A DNA stretch of 42,686 nucleotides from Pseudomonadota bacterium. GTDB taxonomy: Bacteria; Pseudomonadota; Gammaproteobacteria; Acidiferrobacterales; UBA6901. The notes beneath the pieces were generated by a model. It was not told the origin of the DNA, did no database searches, and saw nothing but the letters and a program-made list of their open reading frames with translations. Shown one piece after another: positions 34,971 to 42,686 of this stretch (its first letter is position 1; every line of letters starts with the position of its first letter). Both the position numbers and the translations under genes were made by a program. The stretch is taken from NCBI GenBank assembly GCA_021783175.1, contig JAJXUF010000023.1:1-42686 (forward strand), in the 5' to 3' direction.

Positions 34971-37526
34971 ATGAAAAAACCGATTCTCAATACTGTCGGC
35001 TCACTATTCGGCCTCCTGCTGTTTGGCGTCGCGTTGTGGGCGCTGCATCACGCGTCAAAACACCTCCAGTACCAGGAGGTAGCCAATCACCTTGCCGCCA
35101 TACCCTGGCACCGCCTTTTGTTTGCTTTCGTGCTCACCGTGCTGAACTACGCGGTGCTTACCGGATACGACACGCTGGCGTTTCGCTACATCGAACAGCC
35201 GCTGGAACTCGCAAAGATCCGCCTGGCCTCATTCATTGGCTATGCCTTCAGTCATAACCTTGGATTTTCCCTGGTTTCGGGTGGATCGGTGCGCTACCGC
35301 CTGTACTCGTCCTGGGGGCTGTCAGCCATCCAGGTTACCAAACTCGTGGCTTTCTGTGGCGTCACGCTATGGCTCGGATTTTTCGTCATTGGCGGCGCGG
35401 TATTCCTGCTCGAACCGCTGACCATTCCCGGACTGCTGCATCTACCCTTCGATTCGGTTCACGTCGTGGGCGCATTACTCTTGCTGCTGGCAGCCACTTA
35501 CCTGGCCTGGAGCATTTTCCAGAAGGCGCCGTTGCGGATATTTGGCTGGGAATTTTCGCTGCCGCGACCAAAGCTGGCGGCGGCACAGCTAGCGGTAGCT
35601 GTAGCCGATTGGTCACTGGCAACCGCGGTCCTTTACGTTTTACTACCTGCAAGCGGCGCGCCCAGTTACCCGGAATTTCTCGGTATGTATCTGCTCGCAC
35701 AGGTTGCCGGCATGGCCAGTCAAGTCCCGGGGGGCATCGGCGTCTTCGAGACAGTCATGGTGCTATTTCTGACTCCGGCGATTCCTTCTGTATCGGTCTT
35801 GGGCTCGCTTCTTGTGTTCCGCGGAATCTATTACTTCTTGCCGCTCGGCTTGGCCGCAACTTTGTTAGGTGGCCTGGAACTCGCGCAGCGCAAGGAGAGC
35901 TTCAAGCGCATTGGCCGGCTAGTGGGTCAGTGGTTACCAAACCTGACGCCGCATATCATCGCGTTCACGGTGTTTGTCGGCGGGGCAATCCTGCTTTTCT
36001 CCGGCGCCACCCCGACTGATCACTGGCGTCTCGCCTGGTTACGCAGATTCGTGCCTCTGCCGCTGGTCGAAGTGTCCCATTTCACGAGCAGTATCGTGGG
36101 CGTGGCCCTGCTGTTGCTCGCACGTGGTTTGCAGCGCCGGCTCGATGCGGCCTACCACCTGACGGTGGTGCTGCTCAGCGTTGGCGTCATTGTTTCGCTC
36201 CTCAAGGGTTTTGACTACGAGGAGGCGATCACGCTGGCTGTGATGCTGGCGGTGCTGTTGCCGAGCAGACGCCACTTTTATCGTCAGGCATCCCTCATTA
36301 ACGAGCGTTTCAGTGTCGGCTGGATCGCCGCAATAACCCTGGTGCTGGCAGCATCCGTCTGGCTTGGCATGTTTTCCTACAAGCACGTTGAGTACCGCGA
36401 ACAACTGTGGTGGCGTTTCGCATTCAACGGTGACGCACCACGCTTTCTGCGTGCGACAGTTGGAGCCCTAGGAGTCACTTTGATCTTCGGAATCACGCGC
36501 CTCATGCGCCCGACTCCGGCCGAACCGTCGCTGCCGGGCCCGAACGACCTTGCGCGCGCTGAACCGATCGTGCGGCAATCGCGCCACGCCGCTGCCAATT
36601 TAGCGCTGCTCGGCGATAAACATCTCCTGTTCAACGAGCGCGGCAACGCATTGCTGATGTACGGCGTACAAGGTCGTACCTGGGTCACCATGGGCGACCC
36701 TGTCGGACCGCGTCAGGAGTGGGACGAACTGGTTTGGCGATTCCGCGAAATCAGCGATCGCCATGATGGCTGGAGCGCGTTCTACCAGGTGCAGCCGGAC
36801 AGTCTTCCGCTGTACCTGGACCTCGGCCTCACAATGCTTAAGCTCGGCGAGGAGGCACGCGTGGACATGGCCGGGTTTTCGCTGGACGGCGGAACCAACA
36901 AGGGCAAACGCAATCTGGTTAACCGAATGGAAAAGGAAGGTTGCGAATTCGAGGTCATACCGGCCGCCGGTGTGGCGCCACTGCTTGCGCGTTTTCGGGA
37001 AATTTCCGAGGCCTGGCTCATCGCCAAGAACACGCGCGAGAAACGCTTTTCTTTGGGCTTCTTCGATGATGCCTACCTGCAGAGATTCCCGGCGGCGGTC
37101 GTGCGCCGCCAGGGCAAGATCGTCGCGTTCGCCAACCTGTGGCCTGCCGCTGAATACGAGGAAATCTCTCTGGACCTGATGCGCTACATGGCGGATGCAC
37201 CAGAGGGCGTCATGGAATACCTGTTTTTACAACTCATGCAGTGGGCGAAAAATGCAGGCTACCACTGGGTCAATCTCGGCATGGCGCCTCTCGCCGGGCT
37301 CCAGGATCGCGCACTGGCCCCTTTGTGGACGCGACTTGGCGCCATGGTGTTCCGCCACGGCGAGCATTTCTATAATTTCCAAGGACTGCGGCAGTACAAG
37401 GCGAAATTCAATCCGCAGTGGACGCCTCGCTACCTGGCCAGCCCCGGCGGCATCGCGTTGCCCCGCGTACTGACCGGCATCGCTACACTCATATCCGGCG
37501 GGCTAAAGGGAGTCGTGGTGAAATGA
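34971..37526 (+). CDS. mprF: MprF-like phosphatidylglycerol lysyltransferase/flippase
   Basis: The 851-residue product has the full MprF layout. About 14 membrane segments fill the first 500 residues (flippase part: YAFSHNLGFSLVSGGSVRYRLY, GMASQVPGGIGVFETVMVLFL). A soluble C-terminal DUF2156 domain (from about 535) moves an amino acid, usually lysine, from its tRNA to phosphatidylglycerol (DPVGPRQEWDELVWRF, YLDLGLTMLKLGEEARVDM, FSLGFFDDAYLQRFP, WVNLGMAPLAG). This makes the membrane less negative and more tolerant of cationic peptides and acid. The stop overlaps the virJ-like gene (ATGA), the lpiA-acvB arrangement. Amino-acid choice is not shown. Confidence 0.92.
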   Translation: MKKPILNTVGSLFGLLLFGVALWALHHASKHLQYQEVANHLAAIPWHRLLFAFVLTVLNYAVLTGYDTLAFRYIEQPLELAKIRLASFIGYAFSHNLGFSLVSGGSVRYRLYSSWGLSAIQVTKLVAFCGVTLWLGFFVIGGAVFLLEPLTIPGLLHLPFDSVHVVGALLLLLAATYLAWSIFQKAPLRIFGWEFSLPRPKLAAAQLAVAVADWSLATAVLYVLLPASGAPSYPEFLGMYLLAQVAGMASQVPGGIGVFETVMVLFLTPAIPSVSVLGSLLVFRGIYYFLPLGLAATLLGGLELAQRKESFKRIGRLVGQWLPNLTPHIIAFTVFVGGAILLFSGATPTDHWRLAWLRRFVPLPLVEVSHFTSSIVGVALLLLARGLQRRLDAAYHLTVVLLSVGVIVSLLKGFDYEEAITLAVMLAVLLPSRRHFYRQASLINERFSVGWIAAITLVLAASVWLGMFSYKHVEYREQLWWRFAFNGDAPRFLRATVGALGVTLIFGITRLMRPTPAEPSLPGPNDLARAEPIVRQSRHAAANLALLGDKHLLFNERGNALLMYGVQGRTWVTMGDPVGPRQEWDELVWRFREISDRHDGWSAFYQVQPDSLPLYLDLGLTMLKLGEEARVDMAGFSLDGGTNKGKRNLVNRMEKEGCEFEVIPAAGVAPLLARFREISEAWLIAKNTREKRFSLGFFDDAYLQRFPAAVVRRQGKIVAFANLWPAAEYEEISLDLMRYMADAPEGVMEYLFLQLMQWAKNAGYHWVNLGMAPLAGLQDRALAPLWTRLGAMVFRHGEHFYNFQGLRQYKAKFNPQWTPRYLASPGGIALPRVLTGIATLISGGLKGVVVK

Positions 37527-38959
37527 AGCGTGTCGCGATCGGCATATTGATGGCGCTTGCGGTCATCGGCCAGATGCAATCCGTGCAGGCTCAGACTCTG
37601 CACTTCGGCCGGCTGGGCAACGTAACCGTATTCCGCCAGGCACCGCACCCGGCTCACGTGGTACTCGTATTGTCGGATCGGCAGGGCTGGACCGCGCAGG
37701 ATAATGCGCTCGGCCAGGCGCTCGCCGCACCCGACACACTGGCACTGGGAATTGATATTAGGGGCTACCTCAAATACCTGGCCGGAACGAAATGCGGCTA
37801 TCCGGCCGGAGATCTGGAGGCCTTGAGCCAATATTCACAAAAGAAGCTCGGGCTTGCGCACTACATCCGGCCGGTAATTGCCGGACGCGGCGTCGGTGCG
37901 ACAATTGCCTATGGCGCTCTCGCGCAGGCGCCCATAGGTACCTTTCAGGGGGCGCTCGGACTCGATTTCTGCCCGGACACTCTGCTGTCGCGGCCATTAT
38001 GCCCAGGCGATGGCCTGCGATCACAGGCAGATCCAACAGGACCCGGGTATAGAGTGCTTGCAGGCTCGCTTACAGCTCCATGGAGGGTGCTCGACAGCCT
38101 GAACGGTAGCCGCTGCGATACGGCAAGCGCGGCAGTCTTTGTCTCACAGGTACCGGGCGCTCGCTTCAGTGTGGCGCACAGCGACAATCTTACCTCGAGC
38201 GACGCTACGCTCGCTCTCGTCCGTCAGGCCTTTCTTGATGCGGCGCAACCGGCTCCTTCTGCAACCGCCACGGCCAAGCCGGTCTCAGACCTGCCGCTTG
38301 TGGAAGTGCCGGCCACGGTTCCGTCCAACGACACTCTTGTGGTCATGGTCTCCGGAGACGGTGGCTGGGCGGGACTGGACCGTGAACTTGCAAAAGCGCT
38401 TGCAGCACGCGGCTATTCCATTGTTGGCCTAAATTCCCTGCAGTATTTTTGGAACCGACGCACGCCCGACGGAGCCGGGGCCGATCTGGCGCGCATTCTC
38501 AATCATTACCTGCAGGCCTGGAACAAGCACCAGGTTTTGCTGATAGGCTATTCGCGTGGGGCAGACGTATTGCCATTCATGGCCAACCGCCTGCCCACTG
38601 AGCTGCGTCAGCAGGTGCAGTTGATCGCGCTACTGGGGCTGGGACGGACAGTCGATTTTGAATTTCACCTGACGGACTGGTTGCCGGATACGAGCGGACA
38701 CCACAATGACTTGCCGATCTACCCTCAAGTGCAGAAACTTCGCGGACTTCACGTGTTATGTATCTACGGCGATGACGAATTGCATTCGCTTTGTCGCCAA
38801 CTCAATCCGAAAACCTTCCAGGTCCTGGGACTGAAAGGAGGGCATCACTTTGATGGCGACTATGCCGGGCTGGCCACGACCATTTTGGGCGTGCTGCCAT
38901 CCGCCCCGGATAGCGCCGGCAAAAGCGTCGCACCTGCGCCAGCGGCGACCCAAGAGTAA
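37523..38959 (+). CDS. AcvB/VirJ-like periplasmic lipase
   Basis: From ATG 37523 (overlapping the mprF stop) the product is 478 residues with a signal peptide (KRVAIGILMALAVIGQMQSVQA). It seems to hold two related alpha/beta domains. The C-terminal one from about residue 265 has VVMVSGDGGWAGLDRELAKAL and the nucleophile Ser344 in GYSRGADVLPF, and matches VirJ/AcvB. AcvB-type proteins are reported to hydrolyse lysyl-phosphatidylglycerol, so this enzyme may reverse MprF. The operon link supports this. It ends in a Pro/Ala-rich tail. Confidence 0.88.
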   Translation: MKRVAIGILMALAVIGQMQSVQAQTLHFGRLGNVTVFRQAPHPAHVVLVLSDRQGWTAQDNALGQALAAPDTLALGIDIRGYLKYLAGTKCGYPAGDLEALSQYSQKKLGLAHYIRPVIAGRGVGATIAYGALAQAPIGTFQGALGLDFCPDTLLSRPLCPGDGLRSQADPTGPGYRVLAGSLTAPWRVLDSLNGSRCDTASAAVFVSQVPGARFSVAHSDNLTSSDATLALVRQAFLDAAQPAPSATATAKPVSDLPLVEVPATVPSNDTLVVMVSGDGGWAGLDRELAKALAARGYSIVGLNSLQYFWNRRTPDGAGADLARILNHYLQAWNKHQVLLIGYSRGADVLPFMANRLPTELRQQVQLIALLGLGRTVDFEFHLTDWLPDTSGHHNDLPIYPQVQKLRGLHVLCIYGDDELHSLCRQLNPKTFQVLGLKGGHHFDGDYAGLATTILGVLPSAPDSAGKSVAPAPAATQE

Positions 38960-38995
38960 CAGCGTGCCTGCAATCCACCACGCTTGCAGCACGAG

Positions 38996-39024
38996 TTGGC
39001 AAGCACGGCAGCGAGCCGTAATAT
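38996..39024 (+). promoter_or_regulatory. Sigma-70-like promoter of the gene at 39082
   Basis: TTGGCA (38996-39001) and TAATAT (39019-39024) are 17 bases apart. The predicted transcript start is near 39031, 50 bases before the ATG, with GGAG at about 39068. Confidence 0.5.
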
Positions 39025-39081
39025 ACGCGTGTTCTTCGACAGAAATCCGTTTCTGCTTTCAAAGTCTGGAGACTTGACGAT

Positions 39082-39498
39082 ATGTCCGGCCATTTTCCGT
39101 TCAGCGGCAAGGCAAACCGACTATCGGTTTTCGCCTTCTTCGAAATCCACGGCCTGAGCCTTGAGCTGCAGGAGAACTACTACAAGTGGTGGCACAACTG
39201 GGCCAGGGACTTCGTCATGAAAGATCCCGACCTCTCGTGCACCAAGGCGGTCGAGTTCAGCCACTACCCGTTCGGCCAACATGCACACGCCAACTTTCAC
39301 CTGCACGACTACATGTGGGCCACACCGATGCTCGATCTGGGGCAGTTCATCGAGAATGTGATTCTTCCCAAGCTTGACGCCAACGCGCTGCACCAGCTGG
39401 AGCAACAGCACGACAAGATGCTTGCCGGGATCAGTCAGAAGGCTGTCCAGAATCCACGTCCCAGCCCGCCCGAAGTCGGGCGTTATCGCCACACCTGA
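39082..39498 (+). CDS. Unrecognised 138-residue protein
   Basis: I do not recognise it. It has its own promoter-like sequence and a GGAG ribosome site. The product is soluble and rich in His and aromatic residues (FFEIHGLSLELQENYYKWWHNWARDFVMK, SHYPFGQHAHANFHLHDYMWATPMLDLGQFIEN). The His/Phe/Tyr patch (FGQHAHANFHLHDYMW) could bind metal or heme, but this is speculation. It lies between the virJ-like gene and nth, in the metG-rnfB-nth region. The stop is 98 bases before the nth start. Confidence 0.7.
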   Translation: MSGHFPFSGKANRLSVFAFFEIHGLSLELQENYYKWWHNWARDFVMKDPDLSCTKAVEFSHYPFGQHAHANFHLHDYMWATPMLDLGQFIENVILPKLDANALHQLEQQHDKMLAGISQKAVQNPRPSPPEVGRYRHT

Positions 39499-39596
39499 AA
39501 CCAGCCGGCCGACAATCGCGTCGTGCGCCGCGTGCGCGCTCGGCCCACGCTGCGGGCGTCGCGCGACCGAGCCTGCTCAGCGCCGCCAAACGCCGC

Positions 39597-40229
39597 GTGC
39601 TCTTCGAGCGCCTTAAGGCGGCCAATCCCGCGCCTGCAACCGAACTGCACTACAACTCTCCATTCGAGCTGCTGATAGCCGTCATGCTTTCGGCCCAGGC
39701 GACAGACAAGAGTGTCAATAAGGCGACGTCCGGGCTTTTCCCGGTTGCCAATACCCCGCAAGCGCTGCTTGACCTCGGCCTGCGTGGACTCAAGCAGCAC
39801 ATCCGCACCATTGGCCTTTACAACACCAAGGCGGCCAACATCCTCAAAACCTGCAGGCTGTTGCTTGATCGGCACGCTGGTGAAGTACCGTCGACACGCT
39901 CCGAACTCGAGGCGCTACCCGGCGTCGGGCGCAAGACGGCCAATGTAATTCTCAACACTGCCTTCGGCGAACCCACGATTGCCGTCGACACCCACATATT
40001 TCGAGTCGCCAACCGCACCGGTTTGGCGCCAGGGAAAACGGTGCTGGAAGTGGAAAAACACCTGTTGCGCGCTGTGCCGTCGGCCTACCGGCAAGATGCG
40101 CATCACTGGCTTATCCTGCATGGCCGCTACACATGCATTGCGCGCCGACCGCATTGCGAACGCTGCATAATCAGTGATCTTTGCCTGTATCCAACAACCC
40201 AAAGGGCAAAACCCATCCACAGCGCCTGA
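39597..40229 (+). CDS. nth: Endonuclease III
   Basis: The 210-residue product is a DNA glycosylase/AP lyase that removes oxidised pyrimidines. It has the helix-hairpin-helix LPGVGRKTANVIL with the catalytic Lys and VDTHIFRV with the catalytic Asp. The C-terminal 4Fe-4S loop is C-x6-C-x2-C-x5-C (CIARRPHCERCIISDLC). GTG 39597 makes the protein begin LFERLKAANPAP, about six residues shorter than E. coli Nth. No ATG or GTG lies close upstream in frame; a CTG at 39573 (LLSAAKRR) would restore the usual KR-type N-terminus. The real start is thus unsure. Confidence 0.93.
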   Translation: MLFERLKAANPAPATELHYNSPFELLIAVMLSAQATDKSVNKATSGLFPVANTPQALLDLGLRGLKQHIRTIGLYNTKAANILKTCRLLLDRHAGEVPSTRSELEALPGVGRKTANVILNTAFGEPTIAVDTHIFRVANRTGLAPGKTVLEVEKHLLRAVPSAYRQDAHHWLILHGRYTCIARRPHCERCIISDLCLYPTTQRAKPIHSA

Positions 40230-40642
40230 GCACAAGCGGGGTCATAGCATCGCGGCGCATGCAATCACTGTCGCGCGCACCCACCCTTCTCTCAAAGTGG
40301 CGGAAAATGCGACGCCTGTGCTATGGCGTGAACATTGGCCGACAGCCGCTCGGTCTGCAAAAAGCCATAATCTCTCGGTAATTCAAAGCAAACGCAGTAC
40401 GCCACAACACATAGATGGCGGCGTCATTCCGCGGCCACCCATGTATTGTCAATGCTTTTGCGGGGTATAATTGGCTATTGGAAGGTCTCCTGAAGGCCGG
40501 GCGCGGACTGGAAGGATGCCCCGAGGCGAACGAGGAATGATCCATTCTGCAGAGTTGCTTGGTGGTATCCTCGACGCAGGGACGTGGAAAGTCGGGGACT
40601 CTAGATGCGAGTCTCCATACCCTGGAAACATAGGCTTGGCGT
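40230..40642 (+). promoter_or_regulatory. Long leader with perfect -10 before the FIST gene
   Basis: TATAAT at 40466-40471 is a perfect -10. TTGTCA at 40446-40451 is only 14 bases away, so the -35 is doubtful. From about 40478 there would be a 165-base untranslated leader before ATG 40643. It contains GAATGATCCATTC (a near palindrome) and GACTC/GAGTC pairing around 40600. A frame from 40516 to 40650 (44 residues, MPRGERGMIHSAELLGG start) overlaps the FIST start by 8 bases but has no well-spaced ribosome site. No known riboswitch or small RNA was recognised. Confidence 0.45.
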
Positions 40643-41737
40643 ATGACTAAACCCGTTGCCACCGGCCTGAGTCACGGACCGCAGGCGAATCCGGATCACG
40701 CAGCCCGCGCCGTGAGCGCGGCGCTCGAACGCGCCGAACTTGTCCGCGCCAACGGCGTACTTTTGTTCCTTACACCGCATTACGCAAACAACCCCGAACC
40801 CGCACTGCGCGCTGCCGCGCGCGCTGCGGGCAGCATGCAGATCGTTGGTTGCACGGGCGCTGGCGTGCTCACCGAAGAGGAATGGCTCCTCGATAGCCCT
40901 GGCGCAGCCGCCATGGTGTTCGGTCAGAATCTGCATCTTGACCTGCCAGGCGACACAGAAGACCAGGCAGTGCTCAGCCTTTGCACGCCATCGGGTATTG
41001 CTGCCGACTGGTTCGATATGCCGCTACCGCGCATCGGCGCGGTATCCGGCGACCTCTTTGGCCAAGGCCCGTTCAAAGTATGGAGCGGCTGCCGGGTCGC
41101 CGATGGCGGCCGCGTCGAGATCGTTGTCAACGGCAGTGACAGTGCCATCCAGGCTTCGCAGGGCGTGCGTGCGCTGACATCGCCCATTGAGATTGCGGAA
41201 GTGCAAGGCTATGACGTGTTACGCATGGGCAACTATCCGGCACTCAATGTCCTGGTGCAGTCATTACCCGTCGGCGTACGCGAGATGGAACACATCCCCT
41301 TGCACTTGATCATGGGCGGAGTCACTTTTGGCGACCCGCTTACTGCGATTCGTGATGGGCGCTACCGGCTAAACCATATCGTTTCGGCAAACATTAGGGA
41401 TCAGTCAATCACTCTTTCCCATCCCCTGGCCCGTGGACAGAAGCTGTTCTGGGCAATGCGCGATGCCCTCACAGCCGAACGCGACATGCGACTCGCGATC
41501 GAACAAACGCGCGAGCAACTGGGTGCGGATCCGCAGTTTGCGTTGCTTTTTCCTTGCATGGGTCGCGGTCCGCACTTTTATGGCAATCGCGACAGGGACC
41601 TGGATCTCATCCGGACTCGCTTTCCAGGTCTGCCAGTGATCGGCTTTTACGGCAATGGCGAAATCGGACCGCTCGACGGAAGCAATCATCTTTATCAGTA
41701 TTCCACGGTGCTGGGTCTTTTCCGGGCACGCGCCTGA
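40643..41737 (+). CDS. FIST domain protein
   Basis: The 364-residue soluble product has the FIST N-terminal domain (LERAELVRANGVLLFLTPHYA, IVGCTGAGVLTEEEW) and the FIST C-terminal domain (from about 215; FALLFPCMGRGPHFYGNRDRDLDLI, PVIGFYGNGEIGPL, YQYSTVLGLF). FIST domains are thought to sense small ligands in signal transduction, but no output domain is attached. The C-terminal CMGRGPHFYG and GFYGNGEIGP segments are conserved in the family. It is followed by the DUF1841 gene after 16 bases, probably one transcript. A long leader precedes it. Confidence 0.9.
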   Translation: MTKPVATGLSHGPQANPDHAARAVSAALERAELVRANGVLLFLTPHYANNPEPALRAAARAAGSMQIVGCTGAGVLTEEEWLLDSPGAAAMVFGQNLHLDLPGDTEDQAVLSLCTPSGIAADWFDMPLPRIGAVSGDLFGQGPFKVWSGCRVADGGRVEIVVNGSDSAIQASQGVRALTSPIEIAEVQGYDVLRMGNYPALNVLVQSLPVGVREMEHIPLHLIMGGVTFGDPLTAIRDGRYRLNHIVSANIRDQSITLSHPLARGQKLFWAMRDALTAERDMRLAIEQTREQLGADPQFALLFPCMGRGPHFYGNRDRDLDLIRTRFPGLPVIGFYGNGEIGPLDGSNHLYQYSTVLGLFRARA

Positions 41738-41753
41738 TCGGCCACCCGATACC

Positions 41754-42200
41754 ATGTTTACTCATGACCGCAAGAACATGCGCGAGGTGTTTTTTCGAGC
41801 CTGGCAGCACTACCGCGATGAAATTCCGCTCGAAGGCGTCGAGCAGTTGATCGTCACTATCGCGCAGCGACATCCGGAATATCAACCCATCCTCAATGAC
41901 GCGCAGCGTTACGCCGACCGCGACTATGCGCCGCAGCTCGGGGAAACCAACCCATTTCTGCATATGGGCATGCACATTGCCATTGCGGAACAACTATCCA
42001 TAGACCAACCGCGAGGCGTGCGCGCCCATTTCCGGGCAATCCTCGCGCGAACCGGCGATGAGCACGAAACTGAGCACCGCATGATGGACTGCATGGGGGA
42101 AATGCTTTGGCAAGCGGAGCGCGCCGGTGCAGCGCCCAATGCGGCGATATATCTCAGTTGCCTGGCACGCCTGAGCGGAATCGAAATGCGGGAATCCTGA
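41754..42200 (+). CDS. DUF1841 family protein
   Basis: The product is 148 residues from ATG 41754. The sequence HDRKNMREVFFRAWQHYRDE, RHPEYQPILNDAQRYADRDY, ETNPFLHMGMHIAIAEQLSID and HETEHRMMDCMGEMLWQAER is the DUF1841 pattern (a helical, metal-site-like family with conserved His). Its function is unknown. An in-frame upstream ATG at 41655 lies inside the FIST gene and is not favoured. The family occurs next to nth or metG in many relatives. Confidence 0.9.
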   Translation: MFTHDRKNMREVFFRAWQHYRDEIPLEGVEQLIVTIAQRHPEYQPILNDAQRYADRDYAPQLGETNPFLHMGMHIAIAEQLSIDQPRGVRAHFRAILARTGDEHETEHRMMDCMGEMLWQAERAGAAPNAAIYLSCLARLSGIEMRES

Positions 42201-42302
42201 TTATCGCGACAGGGATAAGCTTCACCCGGGACGCCGCCGAACGCTGGCCAGTCGCACAAAAAAACCGTAATCTTTTCCTTAGAGTCATTACTGGGCGTAG
42301 CG

Positions 42303-42686
42303 ATGGCAGATTTGGACATGCGCAAAAAACGCCCAAATTCGATAGGCGCGGAAGCGGACGAAACAGAAACCGGCGAACGCGGCCTTTCGCCGCCGGACGG
42401 CTGGCTGGATCGGCACGGGGATGCGCTCTACCGTTTCGCCTGCTTTCGCCTGCATGACACTGCTGTGGCCGAAGATCTGGTTCAGGAAGCCCTGCTTGCG
42501 GCCCTGCAGGCGCGCGCAGGGTTTGCCGGACGCTAAAGTGAGCGTACCTGGCTCGTCGGAATCCTCAAAAACAAGATAATAGATCACCTGCGCAAGCGCT
42601 GGCGCGAGGAACCCGTGGACCTGGCTCTTGAACCGGACGAAGCCTTGGAGGCACTTTTCAGCCCGGGCCGGACAGACCATTGGACC
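42303..42686 (+). pseudogene. Sigma-70 family factor with in-frame stop, cut by window end
   Basis: The frame from ATG 42303 reads the start of an ECF-like sigma factor: WLDRHGDALYRFACFRLHDT, VAEDLVQEALLAALQ and ARAGFAGR. Then TAA (42534-42536) stops it. The same frame continues without further stop to the window end: SERTWLVGILKNKIIDHLRK, then EEPVDLALEPDEALEAL. This is the expected rest of region 2 and beyond. At the TAA place relatives usually have a Ser, so a TCA-to-TAA change is likely. Either the gene has a nonsense mutation or the base is a sequencing error. The 3' half lies outside the window. Confidence 0.8.

Noticed and set aside
40478..40642. SRP RNA, RNase P RNA or a known riboswitch in the FIST leader
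   Set aside because: GGACTGGAAGGATGCCCC and GGAAAGTCGGGG recall parts of these RNAs, but the conserved cores are not there.

Overview
The window looks like chromosome of a sulfur-associated gammaproteobacterium with moderately high GC. Gene order supports this. One block (arsC, wrbA, a DUF2069 gene, then hda, perM and a CDP-alcohol transferase, with purM, purN and a DUF3108 gene divergent) has the arrangement I know from Pseudomonas. A second block (rpmG, rpmB, radC, coaBC, dut, phosphomannomutase) and a third (dcd, mrp, metG, then an RnfB-like gene and nth) are also typical of the class. Three DsrE-like genes and a split YeeE/YedE transporter suggest sulfur-compound metabolism, perhaps a relative of Acidiferrobacterales or Chromatiales; that placement is inference.

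Layout: 1-2.7 kb holds a UPF0114 membrane protein (cut by the window edge), a large PilZ-like protein and a LysM lipoprotein. 2.9-9.3 kb is the arsC-to-DUF3108 block. 9.4-11.3 kb is a compact three-gene operon: an ECF sigma factor behind its own ECF-type promoter, a membrane anti-sigma-like protein whose outer half is a DsrE-like domain, and a separate cytoplasmic DsrE-like protein. 11.4-16.3 kb holds an MscS channel, a Nudix hydrolase, a fatty-acid desaturase, an HNH nuclease and a class II aldolase. 16.3-22.2 kb is the ribosomal protein/CoA/dUTPase/phosphomannomutase block with a diguanylate cyclase inserted.

22.6-25.7 kb is the most accessory-looking part: a small orphan gene, a Cys4-ankyrin-ACT fusion protein, two half-size YeeE/YedE proteins overlapping by ATGA, and a secreted DsrE-like protein. 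25.8-29.5 kb carries a Mg-type P-type ATPase and an Ada-like repair regulator. 29.6-33.6 kb is dcd-mrp-metG. 33.7-42.2 kb has an isoprenylcysteine-methyltransferase-like protein, a soluble RnfB-like ferredoxin, an mprF-virJ/acvB lipid-aminoacylation pair, an unrecognised 138-aa protein, nth, a FIST protein and a DUF1841 protein. The window ends in a sigma-70 gene interrupted by an in-frame TAA.

The best candidate for something undescribed is the ECF sigma / anti-sigma-DsrE / DsrE operon. It reads as a possible extracytoplasmic sulfur or redox sensor, and it may be linked to the second locus with the ankyrin-ACT protein, the sulfur transporter halves and the secreted DsrE-like protein. No rRNA, tRNA, CRISPR array, insertion sequence or prophage was recognised.
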